Shown here: in pieces, positions 53,110-62,717 of the stretch | Position numbering within the stretch: the stretch's first letter is position 1 | How the letters are laid out: every line of letters starts with the position of its first letter | Source: Mycobacterium sp. D16Q14 | GTDB taxonomy: Bacteria > Actinomycetota > Actinomycetes > Mycobacteriales > Mycobacteriaceae | Length of the DNA stretch: 64,000 nucleotides | Direction of reading: 5' to 3' | Assembly: GCA_002013415.1 (NCBI GenBank) | Contig: MAEX01000008.1 | Span: forward strand, 124,001 to 188,000 | Program-made: the position numbers and the translations under genes | Notes under the pieces: generated by a model | What the model was told of the DNA's origin: nothing | Database searches by the model: none | Seen by the model: the letters and a program-made list of their open reading frames with translations, nothing else

Positions 53110-53667
53110 GTGGGGTATCCGGAGAACGTCCTCGCCGACGACGAGCAGGTGGTGTTGCACCGCCATCCACACTGGAAGCGACTGATCGGCCCGGCGCTGG
53201 TGCTGATTCTGTCCACCGGCGCGGCGGCCTTTGTCGCCGCGATGGTCGATAACACCGACTGGCAGGCCACCGCGAAGAACGTGGTGATGATCGCGATCGG
53301 TGTCGTCTGGCTGGTGCTGGTCGGCTGGCTGAGCGTGTGGCCATTCCTGAACTGGCTGACCACGCATTTCGTCATCACCGATCGGCGCGTGATGTTCCGT
53401 CACGGATTGTTGAGCCGTTCGGGAATCGACATCCCGCTGGCACGGATCAACAGCGTGGAGTTCCGTCATGGCCTGGTGGACAGAATTTTGCGCACCGGCA
53501 CGCTGATCATCGAATCGGCGTCACAGGATCCGCTGGAATTTCATGAGATACCGCGCGTGGAATACGTCCACTCGCTGCTGTATCACGAGGTCTTCGACAC
53601 CCTCGGTTCTGAAGAGGGCGACAGTCGCTCCACCGGGCGTGGCCGGGAGCGGCCCCCCGCCACGTGA
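53110..53667 (+). CDS. PH-domain (DUF304/bPH2) membrane protein (Rv3278c type)
   Basis: This 185-residue protein has two membrane helices (about 26-48 and 58-82) after a short cytoplasmic start (YPENVLADDEQVVLHRHPHWKRL), then a bacterial PH domain (LTTHFVITDRRVMFRHGLLSRSGIDIPLARINSVEFRHGLVDRILRTGTLIIES). A disordered tail follows. Function is unknown; the domain suggests a membrane scaffold. It starts with GTG 11 bases after birA, and overlaps the convergent gtrA gene by 85 bases at its 3' end. Confidence 0.87.
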   Translation: MGYPENVLADDEQVVLHRHPHWKRLIGPALVLILSTGAAAFVAAMVDNTDWQATAKNVVMIAIGVVWLVLVGWLSVWPFLNWLTTHFVITDRRVMFRHGLLSRSGIDIPLARINSVEFRHGLVDRILRTGTLIIESASQDPLEFHEIPRVEYVHSLLYHEVFDTLGSEEGDSRSTGRGRERPPAT

Positions 53668-54338
53668 TGCGCTGAGCCGTACAGGCCACGGCCGACCTCG
53701 GTGCCGTGATGCACGGTGGTGCTGTTCGGCAGCCCCGTATGGGGGTGCACGGGGTTGCCGCTTTCTGACGCGTCGTCTTGCTCGGTCTCGCCGGTCACAA
53801 GGGTGGCGGGCCCCTGGTCGTGGCGCCCGAACTCGTCGGGAAACACCCACCGGCGGAAGGCCCAGAACCGGAACGCCATCTGCAACAGATTGCCGATGAG
53901 GTAGGCGCTGATGAAGTCGGCGATGTTCTCCACCGTCAGGCTCACATTCGGCACGCGCAGCTCGAGGATGTAACTCGACACCCACAGCGGGACCATGGCG
54001 ATGAGCACGCCGATGCCGCTGACCGCGAAGAACAGCAGCGCTTCGTGGTGCCGCTCGCGGCCTCCGCGGTCCCGGAAGCTCCACTCCCTGTTGAGGATGT
54101 AGGAGGCGATGACGGCGATGATGCCGGAGATGATCTTCGCGGTGAGGGGCTTGGGCTCCAGGATCGTCAGCTTGAGCGCGTAGAAGATGCCCGAGTCGAT
54201 GATGAACGTGGTTCCACCGACGATCGCGAACTTGATCAGCTCGTGGTGCTGCTCGGCGACAGGCCGGATAAACCGGGGCAGCCGGGCGATGGTGGCATCG
54301 GCGAAAGACACAAATGGCGAGTGTACGGAAAATGGCAT
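53583..54338 (-). CDS. GtrA family membrane protein (Rv3277 type)
   Basis: This 251-residue protein has four membrane helices within about 35-170: FAIVGGTTFIIDSGIFYALK, KIISGIIAVIASYILNREWSF, FFAVSGIGVLIAMVPLWVSSYIL and FISAYLIGNLLQMAFRFWAFRRWVF. This is the GtrA fold that translocates polyprenyl-linked sugars. The C-terminal 75 residues are hydrophilic and disordered. The start is ATG 54338, or GTG at 54311. The long tail overlaps the PH-domain gene, so its true end may be less constrained. Synteny with Rv3277 is exact. Confidence 0.88.
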   Translation of the reverse strand: MPFSVHSPFVSFADATIARLPRFIRPVAEQHHELIKFAIVGGTTFIIDSGIFYALKLTILEPKPLTAKIISGIIAVIASYILNREWSFRDRGGRERHHEALLFFAVSGIGVLIAMVPLWVSSYILELRVPNVSLTVENIADFISAYLIGNLLQMAFRFWAFRRWVFPDEFGRHDQGPATLVTGETEQDDASESGNPVHPHTGLPNSTTVHHGTEVGRGLYGSAHHVAGGRSRPRPVERLSPSSEPRVSKTS

Positions 54339-54462
54339 GGCAGCGCGAAGCGGTCCGCCGACCTCATTGGCTACGGGCGTGTGTGTGATCGCGGTATTTC
54401 AGCTGCTGGCAACGGCTGGGACGGGCCGTTCCGGCCGGGCCGTGTGGCCAGCATGACAACAT

Positions 54463-55677
54463 ATGTCTGTGTCCGAAACTCCCGTCGTCACCATGATCGG
54501 TGGTGGTCAGCTGGCCCGGATGACCCACCAGGCGTCGATTGCGCTCGGTCAGACACTGCGGGTGCTAGCTCACGCGGCCGATGAGCCGGCGGCTCAAGTC
54601 ACCCCCGATGTCGTGCTGGGTTCGCATACAGATCTCGACGATCTGCGGAGGGCGGCCAAGGGTGCGACCGTGCTGACCTTCGATCACGAGCATGTCCCCA
54701 CCGCGTTCCTGGAGACGCTGGAGAGCGAGGGCGTCAACGTGCAGCCGCCGCCGTCGGCACTCATCTACGCGCAGGACAAGACGTTCATGCGACGGAAATT
54801 GAAGAGTATCGGCGCTCCGGTCCCGGGCTTCGCGGACATCAGGACCGTCGCCGATGTCGAGAAGTTCGCCGCCGAGACGGGTAGCCGGGTTGTGCTGAAG
54901 GCGGTACGGGGTGGATACGACGGCCGCGGCGTGTGGATCACCGACGATCTGGACGAGGCGCGCGCGGTGGCCGCCGAGCAGCTGGCCGCCGGAGTGGAGC
55001 TGCTCGCCGAGGAGCGCGTCGATATGCGCCGTGAACTATCGGCGATGGTCGCCCGTTCGCCGTTTGGGCAGGGCGCCGCCTGGCCCGTGGTGGAAACCGT
55101 TCAGCGGGATGGGGTTTGCGCCGTGGTGATCGCGCCAGCACCAGGGTTGCCGGAGGAACGAGCGATGGAGGCAGAGCAGCTCGCACTGCGTATCGCTACC
55201 GATCTGGGTGTGACCGGGTGTCTGGCGGTGGAGCTGTTTGAAACCAATGACGGCCGGCTGCTGGTCAACGAGTTGGCGATGCGCCCGCACAACTCCGGGC
55301 ATTGGAGCATGGACGGTGCGCGGACCGGACAGTTCGAACAGCACCTGCGTGCGGTACTCGACTACCCGCTCGGCTCCACCGAACAGCTGGCCCCCGTGAC
55401 CGTCATGGCCAATGTGCTGGGTGCACACGAGACGCCCGCGATGTCACTCGACGAACGGATGCACCACTTGATGGGACGCATCCCGGAGGCGAAGGTGCAC
55501 TTGTACGGCAAGGGCGAGCGCGCGGGTCGCAAGCTCGGGCATGTGAATATTCAGGGCCGCGCGGATGGTTCGGCGGCGGATCCGCAGTACGTGGCCGAGG
55601 TGCGGGAGCGCGCCGAGCGGGCCGCGCACTGGTTATCGCACGCGGTATGGACCGACGGATGGATGGAAGGGCACTAG
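54463..55677 (+). CDS. purK: N5-carboxyaminoimidazole ribonucleotide synthase
   Basis: This 404-residue ATP-grasp enzyme makes N5-CAIR from AIR, bicarbonate and ATP. The N-terminus [21 protein letters not shown] is the family start, followed by [33 protein letters not shown] at about 144 and [36 protein letters not shown] at about 265. The next gene, purE, follows after 2 bases. The two act in one step pair of purine synthesis. Confidence 0.96.
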   Translation: MSVSETPVVTMIGGGQLARMTHQASIALGQTLRVLAHAADEPAAQVTPDVVLGSHTDLDDLRRAAKGATVLTFDHEHVPTAFLETLESEGVNVQPPPSALIYAQDKTFMRRKLKSIGAPVPGFADIRTVADVEKFAAETGSRVVLKAVRGGYDGRGVWITDDLDEARAVAAEQLAAGVELLAEERVDMRRELSAMVARSPFGQGAAWPVVETVQRDGVCAVVIAPAPGLPEERAMEAEQLALRIATDLGVTGCLAVELFETNDGRLLVNELAMRPHNSGHWSMDGARTGQFEQHLRAVLDYPLGSTEQLAPVTVMANVLGAHETPAMSLDERMHHLMGRIPEAKVHLYGKGERAGRKLGHVNIQGRADGSAADPQYVAEVRERAERAAHWLSHAVWTDGWMEGH

Positions 55678-55679
55678 GG

Positions 55680-56183
55680 ATGGTGAGCGCACGGGTCGGC
55701 CTGATCATGGGCAGCGACAGTGACTGGTCGGTGATGTCGGATGCCGCGAATGCTCTGGCGGAGTTCGAGATTCCGTTCGAAGTGGGTGTTGTGTCGGCGC
55801 ATCGAACGCCGGGGCGCATGCTGGAGTACGCGCAAACAGCCGCAGATCGGGGCATACAGGTGATCATCGCCGGGGCGGGCGGGGCGGCGCATCTGCCCGG
55901 CATGGTTGCCTCGGCCACCCCGTTGCCGGTCATCGGCGTTCCGGTACCGCTCGCGCGCTTGGACGGCCTGGACTCGCTGCTGTCCATCGTGCAGATGCCC
56001 GCGGGCGTGCCGGTGGCAACGGTGTCCATCGGCGGAGCGCGCAATGCGGGACTGCTGGCGGCGCGGATTCTCGGGGTATCCGATCACGGGTTGCGCGAGA
56101 AGGTTGTCGCCTTCCAGACGAACATGGAAGCAACGGTTCTCGAGAAGGATGCTGCGCTGCAGCGCAGACTATTAGGCGACTAA
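55680..56183 (+). CDS. purE: N5-CAIR mutase
   Basis: This 167-residue class I PurE rearranges N5-CAIR to CAIR. It has [37 protein letters not shown] with the catalytic His at about 45, [16 protein letters not shown] and [29 protein letters not shown]. The start is the ATG just after purK's stop. The end is 51 bases before fadE25. Confidence 0.96.
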   Translation: MVSARVGLIMGSDSDWSVMSDAANALAEFEIPFEVGVVSAHRTPGRMLEYAQTAADRGIQVIIAGAGGAAHLPGMVASATPLPVIGVPVPLARLDGLDSLLSIVQMPAGVPVATVSIGGARNAGLLAARILGVSDHGLREKVVAFQTNMEATVLEKDAALQRRLLGD

Positions 56184-56237
56184 ATTGACCGTGACGTACA
56201 GTTAACGGCGACTAACTGTTCGATCCTGGAGGCTGTG

Positions 56238-57401
56238 ATGGCTGGAAACCCGTCGTTTGATCTGTTCAAGCTGGCTGAGGAGCACGACGAGTTGCGTGCG
56301 GCGATCCGTGGTCTGGCCGAGAAGGAGATCGCGCCTTACGCCAAGGATGTCGACGAGAAGGCGCGCTTCCCTCAGGAAGCCCTTGATGCGCTGGTCGCCT
56401 CGGGCTTCAACGCCGTACACGTTCCCGAGGAGTACGACGGTCAGGGCGCCGACAGCGTGGCCGCCTGCATCGTCATCGAAGAGGTCGCGCGGGTATGCGC
56501 CTCCTCCTCGCTGATTCCGGCGGTGAACAAGCTGGGCACCATGGGCCTGATCCTCAGCGGATCCGAGGAGCTCAAGCGCCAGGTGCTGCCGTCCATCGCC
56601 AGCGGTGAGGCGATGGCCTCCTATGCGCTATCCGAGCGCGAGGCCGGAAGTGATGCGGCCAGCATGCGCACCCGCGCGAAGGCCGACGGCGACGACTGGG
56701 TGATCAACGGCTCCAAGTGCTGGATCACCAACGGCGGCAAGTCGTCCTGGTACACCGTGATGGCGGTGACCGATCCCGAGAAGAAGGCCCACGGTATCTC
56801 GGCGTTCATGGTGCACAAGGACGACGAGGGATTCACCGTCGGCCCGCTGGAGCACAAGCTCGGTATCAAGGGCTCGCCGACGGCAGAGCTGTACTTCGAG
56901 AACTGCCGGATCCCGGGCGATCGGATCATCGGTCAGCCGGGTACCGGATTCAAGACCGCGCTGGAGACGCTGGACCACACCCGCCCGACCATCGGTGCGC
57001 AGGCCCTCGGGATCGCGCAGGGTGCACTGGACCACGCCATCGCATACACCAAGGACCGCAAGCAGTTTGGCCGGTCCATTAGTGACTTCCAGGGTGTGCA
57101 GTTCATGCTGGCCGATATGGCGATGAAGGTCGAGGCCGCCCGACTGCTGGTGTACACCGCCGCGGCGCGTGCCGAGCGCGGCGAGAAGAGCCTGGGCTTC
57201 ATCTCCTCGGCGTCTAAGTGCTTCGCCTCCGATGTGGCCATGGAGGTCACCACCGATGCCGTGCAGCTGTTCGGCGGTGCCGGGTACACCACCGACTTCC
57301 CGGTGGAGCGGATGATGCGCGATGCGAAGATCACCCAGATCTATGAGGGCACCAACCAGATTCAGCGCGTCGTGATGACCCGCGCACTGCTTGGTTCCTA
57401 A
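56238..57401 (+). CDS. fadE25: acyl-CoA dehydrogenase FadE25
   Basis: This 387-residue acyl-CoA dehydrogenase nearly matches FadE25 along its length: GNPSFDLFKLAEEHDELRAAI, ASYALSEREAGSDAASMRTRAKADGD, WITNGGKSSWYTVMAVTD, GFTVGPLEHKLGIKGSPTAELYFENCRIPGDRIIG, DRKQFGRSISDFQGVQFMLADMAMK, LFGGAGYTTDFPVERMMRDAKITQIYEGTNQIQR with the catalytic Glu in YEG. It performs the first step of beta-oxidation. GTG at 56235 lies directly before the ATG at 56238; GGAGG five bases before the ATG favours the latter. Located after purE as in Rv3275c-Rv3274c. Confidence 0.96.
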   Translation: MAGNPSFDLFKLAEEHDELRAAIRGLAEKEIAPYAKDVDEKARFPQEALDALVASGFNAVHVPEEYDGQGADSVAACIVIEEVARVCASSSLIPAVNKLGTMGLILSGSEELKRQVLPSIASGEAMASYALSEREAGSDAASMRTRAKADGDDWVINGSKCWITNGGKSSWYTVMAVTDPEKKAHGISAFMVHKDDEGFTVGPLEHKLGIKGSPTAELYFENCRIPGDRIIGQPGTGFKTALETLDHTRPTIGAQALGIAQGALDHAIAYTKDRKQFGRSISDFQGVQFMLADMAMKVEAARLLVYTAAARAERGEKSLGFISSASKCFASDVAMEVTTDAVQLFGGAGYTTDFPVERMMRDAKITQIYEGTNQIQRVVMTRALLGS

Positions 57402-57407
57402 TTCGCG

Positions 57408-58091
57408 TTAGGGGAGGGTGCGGGTGACCTTCTCGGACACAACCCGCCGTTCTTGTCCGGCGGGGTCTGGATTGGCCACCTGCACCAGTGAGGCGCCAAC
57501 AATGAGCACCGCCAGGAGATTGGCGATCAGCGTGTCGGGGGTGTCCCAGGAGCCAGCGCTCAACACCCGATCCTCGGCCGTGATGCCCTGAGTCGCGGCG
57601 CTTTCCCGTGCGGCACCGGCAATCTCATCGACGTTGCGCCCGTTGAGCGCGGGCCCGGCGCCTGCGGGTGAGAACCGGTCTCCGTGGACCCGAACCGCCG
57701 TCGAATAGTCGGTCAATCCAAGCGGCAGGTGGGGCACCGGGCGTCCGAAAGCGTCGAGCGACAGCACGCACACCTCGTCGGCGTCCGGTTCGTCACCGGG
57801 CGTGCAGAACGCGACATCGGAGCTGTCCTCACCGCTGAGCACCACTTCGGCACCGGCCCACCAGATTCCGAGGAGCACACCCGCGGTCTGCCAATGCGCG
57901 GGCAGCCGCACCGTGACCGTGGACCCGGGCCCCGCGCCAAACTCGTCGCGCAGCATGTTGGCAGTCTTGGCGGCCCAGTTGGCCAGCGTCACTGTCGAGA
58001 GCTCGATGCGTTCGCCGGTGGCGTCGTCGTAATAGGTGATCCGTGGCGCCGGACTGTTCGCGTCGCCCAGCAGCAGAGAGGTGAGGTTCAT
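57408..58091 (-). CDS. TIGR03089 family protein
   Basis: This 227-residue protein belongs to a family restricted to Actinobacteria (TIGR03089; Rv3268), which looks like the N-terminal part of an AMP-binding enzyme (WAAKTANMLRDEFGAGPGSTVTVRLPAHWQTAGVLLGIWWAGAEVVLSG) without the catalytic core. No catalytic motif is seen. It shares one base with the stop of lcp1, so it is translated right after it. A regulatory or scaffold role in cell-wall assembly is a guess from position. Confidence 0.87.
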   Translation of the reverse strand: MNLTSLLLGDANSPAPRITYYDDATGERIELSTVTLANWAAKTANMLRDEFGAGPGSTVTVRLPAHWQTAGVLLGIWWAGAEVVLSGEDSSDVAFCTPGDEPDADEVCVLSLDAFGRPVPHLPLGLTDYSTAVRVHGDRFSPAGAGPALNGRNVDEIAGAARESAATQGITAEDRVLSAGSWDTPDTLIANLLAVLIVGASLVQVANPDPAGQERRVVSEKVTRTLP

Positions 58092-59599
58092 CAGTTGACG
58101 CAGCGCGGTCCGTTGGCCGCGGTGAAGATGGGCGACGGTGGCGGAGGGGGTGCGTCTCCCTCTGTGGTGGAACCGCTGTCCGCAGACGCCAGCGTGGTAT
58201 CCCGTCCGGACCCGGGACCGTGGTAGTCGTTGGACAGCACCACGCGAACGGTGCGCTCGGGCAGACCCTGTTTCTCGACCACCTGCAACCCCAACGCCTC
58301 GGCCACCGCCTTGGCGCCTACGTCGTCCTGCTTGGCGGCCTGGACCTGGCTACTACCCGCGTGGTCGGCATCATTGTTGCCGATCTTGCCTGCGGTGAAT
58401 CCCTTGCCCACCAACAGTTCCGACACCGCGGCGGCGAGGCCGTTGATCTCCGTCTCATTGACCACGTCGGCAGTCGTTTGGTCCTTGGAGTAGGTCGCCT
58501 GTTCGGTCTTTCCTTCGGCCTGCTGGTCCAGTAGGCCAGATACCCAACTGCGCACCTGATCGGGATCGACCTTCACGACGCTCTGCGTACCGTCCTCGGT
58601 CCAACCGTCCTCGCGCAGGATGGGAATGGTCGCGAACGCCACATTGCCCCCGGACAGCTTCTGCAACTGCTGGATGAAGTCCATGACGTCCCAGCCCTCG
58701 CTGAGCACCACGGTGCGCGTGATCGCATCGCGAAGCTTGCTCAGGGTCGTTCCGTTGGTCAGCGTTCCGCCGGAGAGCGCCGAATGCGCCAAGGAGGACA
58801 TCACCACCTGCTGGCGGACCACGCGATCGAGGTCACCGCGGGGCAGGTCGTGGCGCTGCCGCACGAAGCTCAACGCGTTCGGGCCATCGAGGGTCTGCGG
58901 ACCGGCAGGGAAATCGGCACCCGACAGCGGTTCGTAGACAGCCTCGTTGAGGCACACGTTGACGCCACCCAGCGCGTTGGTCATCAGCACGAATCCGAGC
59001 ATGCTGACCTCGGCGTAGCGGTCGACGGTGACACCGGTCAGCTTCGCCACCGTCTGGATTAGTGCCGAACGCCCGGCATCTACCGACTCGCGTTCGGCCG
59101 CCTCGAGGGTCTCACCGGATTCGACACGCTTCTGCCGGTCGTTCTCTTTGGCTTCGCCGTAGACGCCGTTGATCTTTCCCTTCGTGCCGTCCGGGACGGT
59201 GACGTACGAGTCGCGGGGGATGGAGATCGCCGTTGCCGATTTCCCGTTGTTGGGAATGCGGATGAGAATGATGGTGTCGGTGTTGGTGGCCGTCTCGTCG
59301 CCGGCGCGCAGCATCGCCAACTCGTCTTGCGAGAGCGGATTGCCGTGCGCGTCGCTGCGGCTGTCGACGCCCACCATCAGAATGTCGATCGCGCCGTCAT
59401 TGGGTTTCCCGGCGTTGCCGAACAGGCCCGGCAGATCGAACCGGGCGATGTTCGGATCGATGTTGCCGATCTTTCCCCAGGCGGCTCCGGTGACCACCAT
59501 GACCGCGACCGCGGCCAGCGTCGCGATGCCTCGCCACAGGGGTCGTGGTGTCTCCGTCTGCGGTGAGCCGCTCGCGCGAAGAGCGTGAGGGTCGGTCAC
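58091..59599 (-). CDS. lcp1: LytR-CpsA-Psr (LCP) ligase, Lcp1 type
   Basis: This 502-residue protein has one N-terminal membrane helix (about 24-42), an extracytoplasmic LCP domain (about 73-290; ILMVGVDSRSD, ISIPRDSYVTVPD, KINGVYGEAKEN, FVRQRHDLPRGDLDRVVRQQ) and a C-terminal LytR_C domain (about 390-460; TVRVVLSNDYHGPG). Position equals Rv3267 (Lcp1), which attaches arabinogalactan to peptidoglycan. The GTG at 59599 starts just before the membrane helix. It is divergent from the rmlD-wbbL genes that build the rhamnose linker it ligates, 119 bases from the rmlD start. Confidence 0.93.
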   Translation of the reverse strand: MTDPHALRASGSPQTETPRPLWRGIATLAAVAVMVVTGAAWGKIGNIDPNIARFDLPGLFGNAGKPNDGAIDILMVGVDSRSDAHGNPLSQDELAMLRAGDETATNTDTIILIRIPNNGKSATAISIPRDSYVTVPDGTKGKINGVYGEAKENDRQKRVESGETLEAAERESVDAGRSALIQTVAKLTGVTVDRYAEVSMLGFVLMTNALGGVNVCLNEAVYEPLSGADFPAGPQTLDGPNALSFVRQRHDLPRGDLDRVVRQQVVMSSLAHSALSGGTLTNGTTLSKLRDAITRTVVLSEGWDVMDFIQQLQKLSGGNVAFATIPILREDGWTEDGTQSVVKVDPDQVRSWVSGLLDQQAEGKTEQATYSKDQTTADVVNETEINGLAAAVSELLVGKGFTAGKIGNNDADHAGSSQVQAAKQDDVGAKAVAEALGLQVVEKQGLPERTVRVVLSNDYHGPGSGRDTTLASADSGSTTEGDAPPPPPSPIFTAANGPRCVN

Positions 59600-59718
59600 A
59601 GTGATCCGTTTCTTTCCGGGCCGGGTGTTCGCCGGGCAACATGTCTCAAGCCTCGTCAAGGCTACGTCGGGGCGGCGCTCATCCCTCGGAAGCGAAGTCG
59701 GCGTGCCAGACTCTCGGT

Positions 59719-60567
59719 GTGCTTGTTATCACCGGAGCGGGCGGTCAGCTCGGTACCCACCTCATTGCTCGCGCCGCACGTCATAACCTCCCTATCAGAG
59801 CTCTGAACTCGTCTGACTGGGATATTACCCGCGACAGTGTGCCTGACGGGGTGGTTGCTGCGGGGGATACCGTCATCAATTGCGCCGCCTACACCGCCGT
59901 GGACGCCGCGGAAACCGATGAGGCCAGGGCACACGCGGTCAACGTGACGGGGGCCGAGAGGGTGGCCCAGGCATGTCGTGAGGTTGGCGCCAGATTGATC
60001 CATATCTCTACCGACTATGTGTTCAGCGGTGAGTTCGGTGTTGCTAGCCCACGCCCCTACCGTCCGGGTGACGCCACGGGGCCGGCCGGCGTGTACGCGC
60101 GCACCAAGCTCGCGGGCGAACAGGCCGTTCACGCTGTCCTACCGACAGCCCAGGTGGTGCGCACCGCGTGGGTCTACACCGGAATCACCGGCGATTTCGT
60201 GGGCGTCATGAAGCGACTGGCGGCCGGGGACGGGCCGGTGCGCGTGGTGACGGATCAGACCGGGTCCCCGACGTATGCCGCAGACCTCGCCGAGGGGCTG
60301 TTGGACTTGGCGGCCTCCGGCGTTGAGGCTCCGATCCTGCATGCGGCCGGCGGTGGTGTGGTGAACCGGTTCGACTGGGCGAAGGCTGTGTTCGAGCTGG
60401 TCGGGGCGGATACCTCGAGATTGCGGCCCTGCCTGTCCGTCGATTTTCCGAGTGCCGCACCCCGGCCGGTGTACACGGCGCTGGACGGCGATCATTGGGC
60501 CGGCGCGGGCCTGGCGCCGCTGCGCCCATGGCGGGACGCGTTGGCTGAGGCGCTGGCCACAAACTAG
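59719..60567 (+). CDS. rmlD: dTDP-4-dehydrorhamnose reductase
   Basis: This 282-residue SDR-type enzyme makes dTDP-L-rhamnose, the donor for the arabinogalactan linker. It has VITGAGGQLGTHLI near the start, YTAVDAAETDEARAHAVN, STDYVFSGEFG, YARTKLAGEQAV (Tyr/Lys pair) and RTAWVYTG. The GTG at 59719 is chosen as it begins just before the Rossmann motif. An in-frame ATG at 59641 would add 26 residues but has no conserved sequence. There is no clear ribosome site before either, so the start is uncertain. Confidence 0.92.
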   Translation: MLVITGAGGQLGTHLIARAARHNLPIRALNSSDWDITRDSVPDGVVAAGDTVINCAAYTAVDAAETDEARAHAVNVTGAERVAQACREVGARLIHISTDYVFSGEFGVASPRPYRPGDATGPAGVYARTKLAGEQAVHAVLPTAQVVRTAWVYTGITGDFVGVMKRLAAGDGPVRVVTDQTGSPTYAADLAEGLLDLAASGVEAPILHAAGGGVVNRFDWAKAVFELVGADTSRLRPCLSVDFPSAAPRPVYTALDGDHWAGAGLAPLRPWRDALAEALATN

Positions 60568-60588
60568 GGGTAGGTACCCTCAAGCACC

Positions 60589-61515
60589 GTGCCTGATCCC
60601 CTTCGCCCGAGTGGCTCGTCGGTGTTACCCGAGCAGCTCGCCGTGGTGACGGTGACGTACTCGCCTGGCGAGCACCTCGACCGCTTCCTGCGCACGCTGC
60701 GCCATGCCACCGATCGCCCTGTGCGCGTGATCATGGCCGACAACGGCTCCACCGACGGAGTGCCCGAAGGCGCTGCCGAGGAGCCCGACGTGGAACTGCT
60801 CCGCACCGGGGGCAATGTCGGCTATGGGAAGGCCGCCAATCTGGGGGTGGCGCAGGTCGATCCCGGCGCCGAGTGGATTGTGATCGCGAACCCCGATGTG
60901 CAGTGGGGTCCGGGAAGCATCGACGCGCTGCTCGAGGTTGCGCAGCGCTGGCCCGCGGCGGGGGCACTGGGTCCGCTGATTCGTGAGCCAGACGGCTCGG
61001 TGTATCCCTCGGCTCGAGTGGTGCCGACCCTCACGGGGGGCGCGCTGCACGCGCTGCTGGGATCGGTATGGCCCACCAACCCCTGGACCGCGGCATACCG
61101 CCAGGACCGGATGGAACCGTCCGAGCGCGTCGTCGGCTGGCTATCGGGGTCGTGCCTGTTGCTTCGGCGCAAGGCCTTCGACGCCATCGGCGGATTCGAC
61201 ACGCGCTACTTCATGTACATGGAGGACGTCGATCTCGGGGACCGGCTCGCGCGCGCGGGCTGGCAGAACGTGTACGCGCCTAGTGCCGAGGTGGTGCATG
61301 CGAAGGGGCACGCGGCCGGACGTGACCCCGCACGCAGCCTCACCGCTCATCACGACAGCGTCTACATTTATCAATCCGACCGGCACCCACACTGGTGGCA
61401 GGCGCCGTTGCGCTGGAGCATTCGGAGCGCGCTGGCGGCTCGATCCGCGATCGTGGTGCGCGCGGCGATCCGCGCCAATCGGCGCCGGGACAAGCAAGGA
61501 GATGCGAATGCCTGA
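60589..61515 (+). CDS. wbbL: rhamnosyltransferase WbbL
   Basis: This 308-residue GT2 glycosyltransferase attaches L-rhamnose to decaprenyl-PP-GlcNAc, the start of the arabinogalactan linkage unit. It has VVTVTYSPGEHLDRFL, MADNGSTDGVPEGAA, GYGKAANLGVAQVD, VIANPDVQWGPGSID, and LLRRKAFDAIGGFDTRYFMYMEDVDLGDRLARAGW. The GTG start is 21 bases after rmlD, and the last bases overlap manB by 8. The order rmlD-wbbL-manB equals Rv3266c-Rv3264c. Confidence 0.94.
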   Translation: MPDPLRPSGSSVLPEQLAVVTVTYSPGEHLDRFLRTLRHATDRPVRVIMADNGSTDGVPEGAAEEPDVELLRTGGNVGYGKAANLGVAQVDPGAEWIVIANPDVQWGPGSIDALLEVAQRWPAAGALGPLIREPDGSVYPSARVVPTLTGGALHALLGSVWPTNPWTAAYRQDRMEPSERVVGWLSGSCLLLRRKAFDAIGGFDTRYFMYMEDVDLGDRLARAGWQNVYAPSAEVVHAKGHAAGRDPARSLTAHHDSVYIYQSDRHPHWWQAPLRWSIRSALAARSAIVVRAAIRANRRRDKQGDANA

Positions 61516-62617
61516 CAGTGTTGTATCTGGCAGTGTTGAATCGGGGACCGTGAAAGCCGATGCCGTCATCTTGGTGGGAGGGCAGGGCACCCGGCTGCGC
61601 CCACTGACCCTCTCGGCGCCCAAGCCGATGCTGCCGATCGCCGGCTTCCCGTTCCTGACACATGTGTTGTCGCGGGTGGCGGCGGCCGGGATCGATCATG
61701 TGGTGCTCGGGACGTCCTACAAGGCTGAGGTCTTCGAGTCGGAATTCGGCGACGGATCCAAGCTGGGCCTGTCGATCACATATGTCACAGAGACAGAGCC
61801 GCTGGGCACTGGCGGGGCTATCCGGAATGTGCTGGAGCATCTGCGCCACGACACTGCCCTCGTCTTCAACGGCGATGTGTTGTCCGGTCTGGATCTGAAA
61901 GATCTTCTCGCGCACCATGAGCAGACTCAGGCCGACTTGACGTTGCACCTGGTGCGTGTCGGTGACCCGCGCGCGTTCGGTTGTGTGCCAACCGATTCCG
62001 ATGGTCGCGTCACCGCGTTTCTGGAGAAGACCGAAGATCCGCCCACCGATCAGATCAACGCCGGGTGTTACGTGTTCCGGCGTGAACTGATCGAGCGGAT
62101 TCCCTCCGGTCGGCCGGTCTCGGTTGAGCGAGAGGTCTTTCCGGGACTGCTGAGCAGTGGCGCCAAGGTGTGCGGATTCGTGGACACCAGCTATTGGCGC
62201 GATATGGGAACTCCCGAGGATTTCGTGCGCGGCTCGGCCGACCTGGTCCGCGGCATCGCGCCGTCACCGGCGATCCCCGAACATCCGGGTGAGGCGCTGG
62301 TGCACGATGGCGCATCGGTGGCGCCGGGCGCGTTGGTGATCGGTGGCACCGTGGTGGGCCGGGGAGCCGAAATCGGCCCGGGGGCAAGGCTTGACGGTGC
62401 GGTGATCTTCGACGGTGCGCGCATCGAAGCGGGCGCAGTGGTGGAACGCTCCATCATTGGGTTCGGTGCGCGCATCGGTCCGCGTGCACTGGTGCGCGAC
62501 GGCGTGATCGGTGACGGTGCCGACATCGGCGCGCGGTGCGAGCTGCTGCGCGGCGCCCGGGTGTGGCCCGGAATCACCATTCCCGACGGCGGCATCAGGT
62601 ACTCCTCGGACGTCTAA
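61508..62617 (+). CDS. manB: mannose-1-phosphate guanylyltransferase
   Basis: This 369-residue nucleotidyltransferase makes GDP-mannose for mannan and phosphatidylinositol mannosides. The N-terminal part has AVILVGGQGTRLRPLTLSAPKPMLPIAGFPFL (pyrophosphorylase motif), YVTETEPLGTGGAIRNVL, and FNGDVLSG. A left-handed beta-helix (about 255-360, hexapeptide repeats such as GAEIGPGARLDGAVI) ends it. M. tuberculosis calls this manB (Rv3264c), though the activity is that of ManC. The ATG at 61508 overlaps wbbL, and AAGGAG precedes it. Confidence 0.93.
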   Translation: MPDSVVSGSVESGTVKADAVILVGGQGTRLRPLTLSAPKPMLPIAGFPFLTHVLSRVAAAGIDHVVLGTSYKAEVFESEFGDGSKLGLSITYVTETEPLGTGGAIRNVLEHLRHDTALVFNGDVLSGLDLKDLLAHHEQTQADLTLHLVRVGDPRAFGCVPTDSDGRVTAFLEKTEDPPTDQINAGCYVFRRELIERIPSGRPVSVEREVFPGLLSSGAKVCGFVDTSYWRDMGTPEDFVRGSADLVRGIAPSPAIPEHPGEALVHDGASVAPGALVIGGTVVGRGAEIGPGARLDGAVIFDGARIEAGAVVERSIIGFGARIGPRALVRDGVIGDGADIGARCELLRGARVWPGITIPDGGIRYSSDV

Positions 62618-62650
62618 GCGCCCGGCCGCAGGTCGGCGTCGGATGGCGCG

Positions 62651-62672
62651 TATTCGGCCGAGGATCCGAATA
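62651..62672. terminator. possible bidirectional terminator hairpin
   Basis: TATTCGG (62651-62657) and CCGAATA (62666-62672) are perfect 7-base arms with an 8-base loop in the gap between the convergent manB and NUDIX genes. No T tract follows, as is common in mycobacterial terminators, so the call is moderate. Confidence 0.4.
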
Positions 62673-62717
62673 TGCCCGAGGGGTTGGCGTGACTTTCGCG
62701 AAGCTCCCGTCGCGCTC

